Of a DNA stretch of 64,000 nucleotides, positions 37,099 to 47,429 are shown one piece after another; within the stretch, counting starts at the first letter, position 1; every line of letters starts with the position of its first letter. The DNA is from Aurantiochytrium sp. KH105 (Eukaryota; Sar; Bigyra; Thraustochytrida; Thraustochytriidae), in contig BGKB01000051.1 in assembly GCA_003116975.1 (NCBI GenBank), positions 248,001-312,000 on the forward strand, given 5' to 3'. A model generated the notes under the pieces. It had not been told where the DNA came from. It ran no database searches and saw nothing but the letters and a program-made list of their open reading frames with translations. The position numbers were made by a program, and so were the translations under genes.

Positions 37099-38811
37099 CG
37101 TGCCCGAGCTCGTCACAGCCAGTCTAAACTCTGCGCTCCAAGACCTCTACGTCCCACGAGCTCTGCGTCCACAATTCGCTGCCCGTCCAAGCGCGCGAGC
37201 GAGCGAGCAGGCTGGCGGGCGAGGTAGCCGCGCGACAACTTGGCGCGCGCGCACCTCGTCTGCAGCCTGCGCGTCCTCGACCTTGAGACGCCCTGACCAG
37301 GGAGCCTCGCTCTCCGCACGCGGCGCGGCGTTCCCGACGCCTCGCGGGCCAGGTCCTCTCGCGAGCTCCGCTCCGCTCTGCGCCGCTCTCCTCCTCGCGC
37401 GCCGCGAGCTCGCGCGGGCTCGGCGTGGCCGCCGCGGTCGCCGTACCGTCGGCGACGATGATGACGATGACGACGATCCCGCGCGAGGCGATCCCGCCCG
37501 GCGTCGCGGGGCGGGCGGCCTGGGCGGGCGCGGCGCGGCCTGGGCGCGGCGCGGACTCCTCTCTCTCTGCGCGCGGGCCCGAGCGGCGGCGCGGCGGGCC
37601 TCGCGCTGGACGAGACGAGCGCGATGCGGACTTGGTCGGCGATGCCGCCTTCGCCGAGCCTCGCGCGTGCACAGGGGGCGGAGGAACACGGGAAGGAGCG
37701 CAGCGGCGACGGCGAGGGAGAGGCGGGCCGCAGGGCGCGCGCGGGGCGGGCGCGGGCGGGCGCGGGGCCGCGGGGCGAGGCGCGCGGCGACTCCGCTCTG
37801 CGCGGCGCCGCCCGGCCGCCGGGCGCGAGGAGTCTCGGCGGGCGGGGGAGGCCGGCGTGCACACCCGGGGGCGGCGGGGGAGAATCTGCGGCGATTCGGC
37901 GGTTTCGCGCGGGAGAAGGACACGCGGCGTTGCGGAAACGGCGGCGAGGACGCGCCGGGTGCCCCCGTCGTGCGGAGCGGGGGAGGGCGGTAACGTAGAC
38001 ACCAAGGTAGACACGCGGGGACTCGAGGCGGACGAGAGCGGCAAGATTGAGCGCGAAGACGGCGCGCAAAAGGGGCCCGAGTTGGGGGAGGGCGGAGAGG
38101 CCCCGCCCCCGGGGTGGACAGAGCGGCGTCACGGCGCGGAAGCCGCGGCGGGGCGCGAGCTTGGCGGCCGGGCGCAGCTGGCTGGGCGCTCGCCAGGGTC
38201 CCGCGGCGGCCAGAGTTCTTTCTTTCTTTCTTTCTGTCACACATGCGACTGAAGACATACATGCAGGCGCCGGTCCCGCGCTCGAGACGAGTGTCTTCGC
38301 GCCCGCGCTCGAGACAGGACGTGCAGGATTCGCACGCCCCCGGCCCCGGCGAGGCGAAAGGCTGCGGCGAGGCGAAAGGCTGCGGCGCAGCGCGGGCTGC
38401 GCCGGGATCGAGGCCGCCGGCGCGGGAGAGGAGAGAGCAGGAGGAGAAGGAGGAGGAGGAGGGGCTTCGTTTCACTGCGGCTCGATGTCTTCCTGCAATG
38501 TTTGCGCGATGCTCGGTTGGCCACCTCGAAGCGAAGCGAAACTCGGTCTACAAGATGCTGCCACCTGTGGCTGATGAGGAGGTTTCCAGCCCCGGCCAGC
38601 TTGGCCAATGCTGCTGTTGATTACAGCCAGTCCAGCAGAGTCCAGCGCGGGCGAAGTCGCCGGTGCGCAACGCAAATGGGTACGTACGTTGGATGGATGG
38701 TTAACAGTTTGTAGTTGTACCACCACCCACCAGAGGCAGAATGCTTGCGTTGCTATTCGATGGGGGATTGTGTCAAGAGTGACGGAGGACGCGATCTGCG
38801 CGTGGCTGTGC

Positions 38812-38836
38812 GTGCGTGCGTGCGTGCGTGCGTGCG
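38812..38836. repeat. (GTGC)n microsatellite
   Basis: About six GTGC units in the intergenic region upstream of the desaturase gene. Confidence 0.9.
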
Positions 38837-39436
38837 CAAGCAGGCATTCCAGCGACCGAGCGAATACAGCGCGACGCGAGGGGACGCGAAGCGTTTACGA
38901 CAACTCGACGGACGCAGTGTGACGCCCAGCGAGACCTCTGGAAATGTAATGCAGGGGGTGTGCGCAACATGCGACATCGTCGTTGGCGACATTGGCGACG
39001 AGTCTGCAACCTGGCTGACGTTGACGCCCGTTGCCGCCTGCAGCTGCTTGTCTGCCTGCGTGCCCAACGGGACGCGGAGCGAGAGAGACGCAAAGGCGCG
39101 GCGAGACACGCAGCGACAGTGCCACACAAGTCTCGGGGCCGGAGCGCAGAGCGCAGTGCGGTGAAGTGCCAGGTGACCAGTCAGGCAGGCAGGGCAGGCA
39201 GGGCGCGCCTTGCCAAGCAATAACGGCACTAACAAAGACGGCGAGGATGACCTGTTTCGTGTCTCCACGGGCACCCCTCTGGTTGCGAGAACCAATTCTC
39301 GAACTCCCTTCCACTTCGCGGGGACAAGGTCGAGAGGACACCATCGCCAGCGCGTCGCGGGCTGCACACGCACACGACGACGTGCAAAGTGGCCAGTCTC
39401 TGCAGCGCGCCGCAGAGTCGCCAGAAGCGTAGCAAG

Positions 39437-39590
39437 CCCGGTCAGAAGCCCAAACTGCGAATCGTAAAAGCAACGAAAAGGGGGTTGGGTCCTCGTCTCG
39501 AACGTGAAACGACCGCAGCACCCCTCGGAGAAGCCCGGCGCCTGACAAGAGACCAAACTGCTGCCAATCGTAAAAGCAACGAGGAGGGTG
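39437..39590. repeat. Imperfect direct duplication just upstream of the desaturase start
   Basis: The 17-mer AATCGTAAAAGCAACGA occurs at 39460-39476 and 39566-39582, 106 bases apart. Both copies are preceded by a related CCAAACTGC sequence and followed by an A/G-rich tract. The second copy ends 10 bases before the desaturase ATG. Confidence 0.85.
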
Positions 39591-39592
39591 GA

Positions 39593-42541
39593 ATGTGGCG
39601 AATCCGCAGCAAAATAGATTCTCAGCAGAGCCCTGGCTTCTCAAACAGAAATGGGGTGAAAAATGGTCTCGGAGCATACGTGCTCTCGCTCCTGGTCCTT
39701 TTCGGGGGATGGATGGTGGCCCTCTTTGGCGTTGCCGGCAGCGTGAGACCTGGCGTAGGAGGCGTGCTATCCTTTGCAGTCACCTCGCTCACCTCGCTCC
39801 TCTTTGTGCTTAGCAGCATCCTCTTGTACCGCTCCCAAGTGGCAAGCGTGCGCTGGATCGCTGACCTCATGGAAGATCGCGTGCTCCGCGCTCGCAAAAA
39901 CTGGACCTGCGAACCACTGCGCTCTCTCGTCGAGGTCGGCAGCTGGCTGCACATTACCTTCCGCATGTACGCAATTTCGCAGAGTCCTCTTGTGGCCGCA
40001 GCAGCGGGCGCAATTGCCGGCGCCTTTTGTGTCGTGCTCGGTGAGACGCTCACTCTGCATTGTCGCAAAGTTTCACCGCCTCCGCCAGGCGCAGAGGTGT
40101 CCGACGCAGTGCTCACGCCGCACTTTGCGTCATTGGTCGCAGCTGTCGCGCTTGCGGGCGCCTGCTGGCATGCCAAAGAGAGCCAAGACCTCGGCCTCGC
40201 GCTCATTCTCGCAACGCTGACAAATGTCGCCTTTATTACCGCCGAGCAGCTCCTCATGCTCTGGAAGCCAACGCGTTGGGCAGCGGACATCCTTCATGAT
40301 CGCGTTGTCAATCTCATTTATAACTGGCAACACGTGACCATTCGCAGCGGATTCGAAACAAGCTTTTACTTGAGCAGCATCTTTTCCTGCTATTGCGCGA
40401 CCGAAAGCGTACCCGTTTCCGTCGCCGTAGGGACCATTGCAGGCATCTTCGTCGTTCTCTCCTCGTCATATGTTGGCCTCGGTACGCCTTGTGCCCTACG
40501 AATTGACACCTCGAAAAAGACCAATGTGCGAGCCCCGTGCCGTGCGACCCATACATTCGGGGCAGGCTTTGCGCTATTTGCGCTCGTCATCTTTGCATGG
40601 ACCTGCGCGACCCTTCTGTACACGGTTCTCGTCTTTTCTCGGAGCGCAGTTCTCGCCATTGTCGTTGCAGTCTTCACTGGCGTTGCTCTGGTCTGTGTGG
40701 CCGCCATGACCTCCGTCTCTGCTGCCATCCACGCCATCCCAGCTGACGCGACAACCAACAGCGACCAAAGTGAGTCTCTTTGCTATTCCAGTAACACGAC
40801 ACAAACGGCAGTTGGTCGAAAACGTCCCGTTCTGCGCTCCAAGTGGGACACCGTTTGCTTTACGCTCAGCTCGCTCGTCACCGCGACGGCGGCAGCGGCA
40901 GAGGATGACCGTGACGATAATGAGGGTGAGGAACCGTCTGCTTGCCGCGGCGACGCTTCCGCGTGTCAGGCGCACAGGCTTGGTCGCGTAAAAATGGATG
41001 ACGTTTTGCGTTGGTCGAAAGATCACGGGATTTCGCCTCAAGAAAACCCACTCGCTCCAATGGCCACCTTTGCGCGTCTAGCGCAGAACAAACCTCTCGT
41101 AACGCCGCAAGCTCTGGCTGAGGCCAAGTCAGCCTGGATTTTACTAGAGGGCTTTGTCTTTGACATTTCTGCATTTGCCGCTCTGCATCCTGGCGGCGCG
41201 GATCTTCTCCGCGACTACGCGAAGCGTGGCGCGGATGTTTCGGACCAATTCGCGGCTTTCCACCACCCGGCCACGTATGCGCGGCTCTTTCCACTCCTCG
41301 TGGGCCGTCTTGACGAGAGCGTTGGCGTCGAGGCAATCTCACAAGTGTCTACCGACCGCACAGTCGAGTCGCACAAGAGGGCAACTGAACAATATCGTCT
41401 TCTTCGCGCCTATCTGTGGGCAAAGGGATATTTCCATGGCGCCGAGTCGGACCGCGACGCTGCACGAGCCGTAGCCCGCCAGCACATTTTTGTTTTAAGC
41501 CTCGCCATGCTTGCCGTGTGCCAAATTTTTCTTCTCCAACACCACATGAGTGGCGATCGCCTTCGTGACGACCCGCATGCCGATCCTGCCGCGACACTGT
41601 CCACGCCACGAAAGTACCTGCAGGCTGGTCTTGCAGCCGCCACTCTCGGCTTTTTCTGGCAGCAAGTTGCTTTTATTGCGCACGATGCCATGCACAATGG
41701 AGTCGTAAACCGCACAAAGGAAGCGCGCCCAAGCTCCTTCTGGGTTCCAAACAATGTACTAGGATGGCTTCATGGCAGCGTTCTTTTCGGCATTAGCTCG
41801 CACATGTGGAATGTAGAGCACAGTGGCCACCATGCCCAGACGTGTCGAACAGGTGAAGATCCGCAGTTCAACTACTTACCCATGTGGGCCATTTCGCTCA
41901 AAGAGTTCTCCACGCGCCAGTGGCAGGAGATGCGAGCCAGCTCATTGTTCATGCCTCTAATCACACGCGTCTTGGTGTCTGTACAACATTGGACGCTTCT
42001 ACCTCTTGCGATGCTCGTAGGACGCTTCAACTTTTATGCCATCAACATCGTCTTTGCGATCCGACATCGAGTATACTACGATCTCGCAGGCATGGTCCTC
42101 TTTTGGATCTATTTCACAAGCCTACTTTCGCAGCTTGGATCTGATGTGTCTCTCAAGATCTTCTTTGTGCTCGTCTCGCACTGGACCGTTGGCGTGCTAC
42201 ATGTGCAGCTGCTTATTTCGCACCTCGGACTGGAGTCCGTCTCACCCGAGGACGAGCAGCGCCTTGGATTCTTTGCGCACCAGCTGAAAACCACGCGCGA
42301 TATTGCGACTTCGGAGCGCTGGGCATTCTTACACGGAGGTCTAGAGCGCCAAATTGCCCATCATCTGTGGCCATCGCTTCCACGCGTCCGACTCGATCTC
42401 GTCACCCCAGCCGTCAAGGAGATTTGTCATGATTCGGGCATTGCTTTTGACGAGGTACCATTCTTTGAGGCAATTCGTCTGTGCATCGTCGATTTTCGTG
42501 ATATTGCACACGAGGTCTGGGCCGGAAATATTGCCATTTGA
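39593..42541 (+). CDS. Cytochrome b5-fused front-end desaturase with an extra duplicated membrane module
   Basis: A 982-residue membrane protein. The C-terminal half (~468-982) is a front-end desaturase. It has a cytochrome b5 domain with HPGG at 532-535 and a distal haem ligand at His557/558, then the three His boxes: HDAMH (697-701), HSGHH (743-747) and QIAHH (920-924). Context such as FFWQQVAFIAHDAMHN and FLHGGLERQIAHHLWPSLPR is closest to fungal-type sphingolipid delta-8 desaturases; regioselectivity is not provable here. The N-terminal ~370 residues are an unrecognised multipass module with an internal duplication: RWIADLMEDRV (87-97) and RWAADILHDRV (228-238) each precede two or more hydrophobic helices ending in AGAIAG / VGTIAG. 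No stop or intron separates the parts. The first ATG is 39593; a GTG at 39389 is less likely. Confidence 0.88.
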   Translation: MWRIRSKIDSQQSPGFSNRNGVKNGLGAYVLSLLVLFGGWMVALFGVAGSVRPGVGGVLSFAVTSLTSLLFVLSSILLYRSQVASVRWIADLMEDRVLRARKNWTCEPLRSLVEVGSWLHITFRMYAISQSPLVAAAAGAIAGAFCVVLGETLTLHCRKVSPPPPGAEVSDAVLTPHFASLVAAVALAGACWHAKESQDLGLALILATLTNVAFITAEQLLMLWKPTRWAADILHDRVVNLIYNWQHVTIRSGFETSFYLSSIFSCYCATESVPVSVAVGTIAGIFVVLSSSYVGLGTPCALRIDTSKKTNVRAPCRATHTFGAGFALFALVIFAWTCATLLYTVLVFSRSAVLAIVVAVFTGVALVCVAAMTSVSAAIHAIPADATTNSDQSESLCYSSNTTQTAVGRKRPVLRSKWDTVCFTLSSLVTATAAAAEDDRDDNEGEEPSACRGDASACQAHRLGRVKMDDVLRWSKDHGISPQENPLAPMATFARLAQNKPLVTPQALAEAKSAWILLEGFVFDISAFAALHPGGADLLRDYAKRGADVSDQFAAFHHPATYARLFPLLVGRLDESVGVEAISQVSTDRTVESHKRATEQYRLLRAYLWAKGYFHGAESDRDAARAVARQHIFVLSLAMLAVCQIFLLQHHMSGDRLRDDPHADPAATLSTPRKYLQAGLAAATLGFFWQQVAFIAHDAMHNGVVNRTKEARPSSFWVPNNVLGWLHGSVLFGISSHMWNVEHSGHHAQTCRTGEDPQFNYLPMWAISLKEFSTRQWQEMRASSLFMPLITRVLVSVQHWTLLPLAMLVGRFNFYAINIVFAIRHRVYYDLAGMVLFWIYFTSLLSQLGSDVSLKIFFVLVSHWTVGVLHVQLLISHLGLESVSPEDEQRLGFFAHQLKTTRDIATSERWAFLHGGLERQIAHHLWPSLPRVRLDLVTPAVKEICHDSGIAFDEVPFFEAIRLCIVDFRDIAHEVWAGNIAI

Positions 42542-42923
42542 GGGAGTAGATGCCTCGCGTGCTTTTCATGATGGAAATACCGCGCTTCGAACTTGACCAG
42601 ATTCAGGATCCCCTTCGCAATCAATTGATCCGAATACTCCAAGTGTGGGTATGGCCAGCAGCTTGGTTGGTTGGCGAAAGGATTGTTGAATTACTTGGAA
42701 TCTCCTAGTCTCAGGTTTTTGACACGCGATGCAATTGTCGAAAAACCACTACACTCGACTCGACTCGAAAAATAAAATAAAATAAAATAAAAATCGAGTA
42801 AAATAAACTCAACGGACACAACGGGCTTGGTGCACGAAAACTTGGGACAGCTACCTTGAGCGGCGCACGATTGATCAATCGACAAGTGGGCTCGACACGC
42901 AAGACCAAAGCGCCCGCGCCACG
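42542..42923. other. Intergenic region between tandem plus-strand genes
   Basis: 382 bases holding the desaturase 3' flank and the WD40/FN3 promoter. An (AAAAT)n-like tract (AAAATAAAATAAAATAAAA) lies near 42770-42793, unusual in this GC-rich DNA. Confidence 0.6.
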
Positions 42924-45900
42924 ATGTTGCGCGACCTTGCAGAGTCCGTGTATGAGCTGCGCGAGGCCCGGCGCGCGAAGCGCAAGGCCAAGCGAGATGC
43001 AGCCAAGAAAGCGCGCAAAGAAGCCACGCGTACAGGCGCGGAGGAACAACGCGAACTCGAGTACCTGGCCATGCTTGCGCAACAGGGAGAGCGAGAAGCT
43101 ATGGCAAGCGAAGACGCCCGGTCAATGGCTTGGGAAATACAAGTACGCGCCGAAAAAATTCTTCGTGAATCGAGGCAAAACGAACTGCGTGAACGCGCAT
43201 ATTGTGCTGCGCGCGAAGCGGAACAGCTTGAGCTGATTCGCCAAGATGGACTCTGCTTTCGCTTCCAGCGAACTGCCACAATGTACCGCTGGCGTGACAG
43301 CACCGAGCTCTTTGAAAGCTACGAAGTCGGATGCACAATTCGCCAATTCTCTGTGCTCTCTGCTGACGATCTCAACAGAATACCCGCTGGCGTGCTTGCT
43401 GGTGAGCCACTCGTGCTCACAGGATCGAGTCCAATCAAACGAGATGTAGTGCTCGCTGCGTGCGGAGACGGCGCTGTTCGACTCGTTGTGTACTCGTTGC
43501 AGCGAAACAAAACAAGTACGGGCTCAAGCTTTGTCGTAGGCAGAGCGCCTGATGAAATTCCAGTTCTGGGCGCATGTTTGGTGCGCAGTGGAGCACTACA
43601 GCGCAAACTTGGTTGGCTCGTTCTTTATGCCTGCGGTGACGGATTTATTCGCTGCGGATGGGATCACTGGAAACAACTCTTTCGGGCCAATATTGGTGGT
43701 CCTACGCCACCCAAAGATCCTCCCCCAACTGATGACGATGAGGAAAAGGAATCTCCATGGCAAGCTTCCCTCCCTCAACTAGCCCCTCTGGAAGACGATC
43801 AACCGGACCACGATGATGTCATTTACGGCATTGCGGTGCACCATGACGTGTTATTTTCCTGGTCTGCGGATGGACGCATCAAAAAGTGGTGTCTGGATAC
43901 GGGCGAGCTTTTGCACACCTATTGTGGAACCCGCGGAGGCGTCACGACATGCATTGTTTCTGCGAATGGAAAGTTCTTGCTCTCCGCCGGAGATACTTCG
44001 GATCCTCGTATTCGTCTCTGGGATGCGCAATACATGCCACCAGGCCACGCAGGTCACGCAGACCATACTCCTGTTGTCGAATGCGATGCCCCAGAGAGCA
44101 GTACGGACTGTGGTGAACCCACATTTTATGATCATGCGTGTGACGGCTGCGACCGGGCGCGTCGAGTCATGCTGGCAGAGCACAATATACAAAAGAGAGC
44201 CGACTTTCAGATGGCTCTCTATCGGAAAGCAGGCAAGAACGACGTTGCGACGACCGGTGCGAGACTCGAACACCTGCTACAAGATGCGAGGGAAGCGGTC
44301 GACGAGCAAGCGTCGCGCAATGTTGCCGACTTTGCAAGATACCATGGCGGAGCGTTGCGAATCTTTCATGAACATCGCGCACACTATGTAGGTGTTGATG
44401 GCCCTGGTTCCCATGGCGAATGGATCAACGGGTTGTGTCTCAATGCGAGCGAAACGCTTGCCGCCTCGTGCGGGTCGGACACCTTTGCCAAAATATGGCT
44501 TTTCCCAGAGGGGGATCTCGTGAGCCGCGTCAAGTGCGATGATTGGATCATGACGTGCGCGATGGGCACGATTTCTGACTTTCAAGACCTCCCGATCGAA
44601 GTGCTCGTGACGGGATGCGCCGACTCCACAATTACCATTTGGGACGCCCATTCAGGTAGCCCCCTGCAAACGCTGCGCGGACACAGCGACGCCGTCGCGG
44701 ACGTATGCTTTTTGCACCAAGGGCGCTTTGCCTCGCAAAAGAAAACTTCTGCTTCATCTGCGACTGTCGATGTTGATCCCGTCAGTGCGACAATTCGTGA
44801 CACTGACCATGACCAAGACAAAGGGGTCGGCAATAATGACAAGGACGACGGAGAATCCACTCGTGACGAAAAGGCCGACACTTGCAGCACTGTCAAGATG
44901 GCTCGAAATGATGAGGTGGAGATTTGCAACTTTGTTCGAAGTAGCAGCTATGACGGTACGATTCGCACGTGGAAGCTTGGGTCCGGTCTTCCATTCGCTC
45001 CACCCCCGCCGGTCGTCGAAAGTACACGACAGACAGAGGCTACAATTCAGTGGGAAATGCCCGTGCAGAATGGAAGTCCTGTGCTTGAATTCCACATTAA
45101 GCAACGCGAGAACAAAATTGGCGACTTTGAGGTTGTTGCTTTGGTCAAAGTGAACACCAAGGAAAATCTGACAACCTTTAAACGTCGCATGACAGCGCTT
45201 CACCCGGGTAGTTCATATGAATTTTGCGTTGCTGCCAGCAGCGAAATCGGCCAAGGTGAGTGGAGTCTTGCCTCGGAGCCACGGCGGTGCCAACCCGCTG
45301 CGCCAGGACGCATTGATGCGCCCATTGTAACACAAATTTCAACGACGTCAATGACCATATCGTGGATCGCTCCGGACTCGATGGGAGCCCACATTCAGGA
45401 ATTCGCAATTCGCAGACGAGGAGGAACGAGCTCTCGCACTTTTGAGGAGAGTCAAGAGGTTCTTGTGTCGTGGCAAGACGCTAGAGCGGGCGCTGAAAAG
45501 GAGCGCGATGCAGCGACGGCGCGACGACGGAAGCTCGAGGCCTGGTTGCATGAGAATCGGCATCTTGGCGCAAAAGAGACGCTTCGCACGCGACGCAAGC
45601 TCAAAGACGAGGACAATCTCGATAACCAGCGTCGCGTTCTCGTGCAGGTGGCCATGTCCGCGACCGGATCTGCCGCTACACGAAAGGGGATCACCGCAGA
45701 GCAGCTATTGGAGATGAGTGCAACATTGACGGGTCTGGAACCGGGCATGGCGTATCAATTTTCCGTGATTGCGGTGAACAAGATCGGGCGTGGACCGTGG
45801 TCTCTTCCTTCGACGTCGGCGTCCGCGAGCACGTGCGCGCCGGACGCGCCAGGGGAAGCCCCCTGGCTGCAGTCCACGAGCACGACGAGTTTGACACTTG

Positions 45901-47429
45901 CGTGGATGCCGCCTCGAACGAACGGGAGCGCTTTGACAGCCTTTGTGTTTCGCTATGGCAAAGCTGCCGTGGTGGACGAAATGCTACAGTGCGAGACGGA
46001 CGAAGACACCCACGCAAGCAAAGCACGCGGCTTCCTTGAGTCGTCCGAGGTTCAAGCTGCAACTGAACGCGTCGAGCGCGCGACTGCAGCGATGCACTCC
46101 AAGCATGTGGTGGAGATGAAGATGGCGGGCGTTTTGTCGGATGCAGACTTTGAGGTGCTGCGCGTGGCTCTTTACGTGATGATGCACGTGAGCGGCGACG
46201 CAGGGGACGAAGACGACGCTGACGCTGACGCTGATGCTGATGCTGATGCTGACAAACGATTATTGAAGCTATTGCACCCGCTGCCGCAACGACTCGAGGT
46301 CAACGCGGCCGTGCGACACCCTGAGCAATTTCTAGGCCGACTTCGAAGCTTTCGGCTCGCGACAAGGGACGCGGAGCTCGGCGAGAAGTTGCGCCCGGCC
46401 ATCACTCCGCTGTGTCTTCCTGTCATCAACTTGGTCACCGATTTAGGGAAGAGTGCAAGTGCACTCAAGCTCACGTTGTCTCGCATGCTCCTGACGTGGC
46501 TCGAGGCTGTCGTGGAATATGACGGCAAGGTGTACAAGAACACGATCTTTCCCGTGCTTGCTGAGGCAACATGTGCGTGGCGGCGACGGCGAGAGATTCT
46601 TGGCTCTGGGCTCTCGACACTTCGCGTGGGTGGCAAGGCGACACATACAACGGTGGAAGGACTCGAAGCGGGCGAGGCGTATCGATTTCAGTTTTGTGCT
46701 GTCAATGATCAGGGCACGAGCGGATTTTCGCCAGCAAGTCGCAGCTTTGTGGTAAAACGGGGTCCGCCGTCAATGCCTCTGGAGGTGACAGCCGCACATC
46801 CCAGCATCTTTAGACTTACGGTGGCATGGGCTGTGCCAGAGCAACTTTTTGGCAGTCAAGTGATTGCCTATCATGTCGTGTTTCGACAGGCTGGACGAGG
46901 AGCCTTTGTGACAGCCCAGACGGTACCGGGCTCTCAGCGCGAGTTGCAAGTTTCGGGTTTGCAGCCTGACACATTGTATGAGTTCGCTGTGACTGCAGAG
47001 AACGAGGTCGGGCGAGGTCCGCGAAGTGAAGCAAGCATCCCAATGCGGACGCTACCGGCCCAAATACCAAGCGCTGTCGCGACACCGATCATCTTGAGTG
47101 CGGACTTTCGCGCAGTACGTTTGCACTGGAAGGCCCCGTCATCCGATGGCGGGATGCCGGTGCTGCGTTTCATCGTAAATGCTTTTCGAGGGGCCGAGGC
47201 AACTTCGATGGGGACTTGCGCGATGCTCGAGCAAGTTTCTCCTGCGGATTCGTATTTTGTGGACATTTTTCCTGGAGTCCAGACGGCAGGCGAGGGCGGC
47301 GATGCATTTTTCATGGAGGATGAGGTTCCGTATAGCTTTTGCGTGTTGGCGGAGAATCACGTTGGTCTTAGCCTACCAAGTGAGCCGAGTGCTGCGGTTG
47401 TCATTGTTCGTCCGGGTATAGAATCCTAG
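42924..47429 (+). CDS. WD40-repeat plus fibronectin type III scaffold protein
   Basis: I do not recognise an ortholog. The 1501 residues begin with a basic/acidic helix (~1-110). A beta-propeller region (~130-690) contains WD-like blades, for example DSTITIWDAHSGSPLQTLRG, SYDGTIRTWKL and DVLFSWSADGRIKKWCLDTG. From ~690 there are about five fibronectin III domains, recognised by PGSSYEFCVAASSEIGQGEWS, PGMAYQFSVIAVNKIGRGPWS, AGEAYRFQFCAVNDQGTSGFS and PDTLYEFAVTAENEVGRGPRS. The second and third domains are split by long charged helical insertions (~100 and ~200 residues), the latter with an Asp-Ala repeat at ~1097-1110. No signal peptide or membrane segment is visible, so the FN3 domains are intracellular, as in cytoskeletal or flagellar scaffolds. 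Frame is continuous; ATG at 42924 is the first. Confidence 0.8.
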   Translation: MLRDLAESVYELREARRAKRKAKRDAAKKARKEATRTGAEEQRELEYLAMLAQQGEREAMASEDARSMAWEIQVRAEKILRESRQNELRERAYCAAREAEQLELIRQDGLCFRFQRTATMYRWRDSTELFESYEVGCTIRQFSVLSADDLNRIPAGVLAGEPLVLTGSSPIKRDVVLAACGDGAVRLVVYSLQRNKTSTGSSFVVGRAPDEIPVLGACLVRSGALQRKLGWLVLYACGDGFIRCGWDHWKQLFRANIGGPTPPKDPPPTDDDEEKESPWQASLPQLAPLEDDQPDHDDVIYGIAVHHDVLFSWSADGRIKKWCLDTGELLHTYCGTRGGVTTCIVSANGKFLLSAGDTSDPRIRLWDAQYMPPGHAGHADHTPVVECDAPESSTDCGEPTFYDHACDGCDRARRVMLAEHNIQKRADFQMALYRKAGKNDVATTGARLEHLLQDAREAVDEQASRNVADFARYHGGALRIFHEHRAHYVGVDGPGSHGEWINGLCLNASETLAASCGSDTFAKIWLFPEGDLVSRVKCDDWIMTCAMGTISDFQDLPIEVLVTGCADSTITIWDAHSGSPLQTLRGHSDAVADVCFLHQGRFASQKKTSASSATVDVDPVSATIRDTDHDQDKGVGNNDKDDGESTRDEKADTCSTVKMARNDEVEICNFVRSSSYDGTIRTWKLGSGLPFAPPPPVVESTRQTEATIQWEMPVQNGSPVLEFHIKQRENKIGDFEVVALVKVNTKENLTTFKRRMTALHPGSSYEFCVAASSEIGQGEWSLASEPRRCQPAAPGRIDAPIVTQISTTSMTISWIAPDSMGAHIQEFAIRRRGGTSSRTFEESQEVLVSWQDARAGAEKERDAATARRRKLEAWLHENRHLGAKETLRTRRKLKDEDNLDNQRRVLVQVAMSATGSAATRKGITAEQLLEMSATLTGLEPGMAYQFSVIAVNKIGRGPWSLPSTSASASTCAPDAPGEAPWLQSTSTTSLTLAWMPPRTNGSALTAFVFRYGKAAVVDEMLQCETDEDTHASKARGFLESSEVQAATERVERATAAMHSKHVVEMKMAGVLSDADFEVLRVALYVMMHVSGDAGDEDDADADADADADADKRLLKLLHPLPQRLEVNAAVRHPEQFLGRLRSFRLATRDAELGEKLRPAITPLCLPVINLVTDLGKSASALKLTLSRMLLTWLEAVVEYDGKVYKNTIFPVLAEATCAWRRRREILGSGLSTLRVGGKATHTTVEGLEAGEAYRFQFCAVNDQGTSGFSPASRSFVVKRGPPSMPLEVTAAHPSIFRLTVAWAVPEQLFGSQVIAYHVVFRQAGRGAFVTAQTVPGSQRELQVSGLQPDTLYEFAVTAENEVGRGPRSEASIPMRTLPAQIPSAVATPIILSADFRAVRLHWKAPSSDGGMPVLRFIVNAFRGAEATSMGTCAMLEQVSPADSYFVDIFPGVQTAGEGGDAFFMEDEVPYSFCVLAENHVGLSLPSEPSAAVVIVRPGIES
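46206..46255 (+). repeat. (GACGCT)n in-frame hexanucleotide repeat
   Basis: A run of about eight GACGCT/GATGCT units within the WD40/FN3 gene, giving alternating Asp-Ala. Being a multiple of three it can vary in length without breaking the frame. Confidence 0.85.

Larger units (their letters stand above)
37099..39592. other. Long divergent GC-rich intergenic region
   Basis: About 2.5 kb between the NIPA-type and desaturase genes. Nearly pure G+C stretches create open frames of up to 440 codons on both strands, but these are Arg/Ala/Pro-rich and unrecognised. Small repeats include TCTTTCTTTCTTTC at 38220, a tandem 16-mer (GGCGAGGCGAAAGGCT) near 38348-38380, and (GTGC)n at 38812-38836. Confidence 0.5.

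Noticed and set aside
37147-38475. 442-codon minus-strand frame in the NIPA-desaturase gap
   Set aside because: Low-complexity, overlapped by equally long frames in other registers, no conserved motif.
38895-39677. 260-codon minus-strand frame with repeated RCFYD peptide
   Set aside because: The peptide repeat is just the 17-mer DNA duplication read in that frame; no conserved domain.
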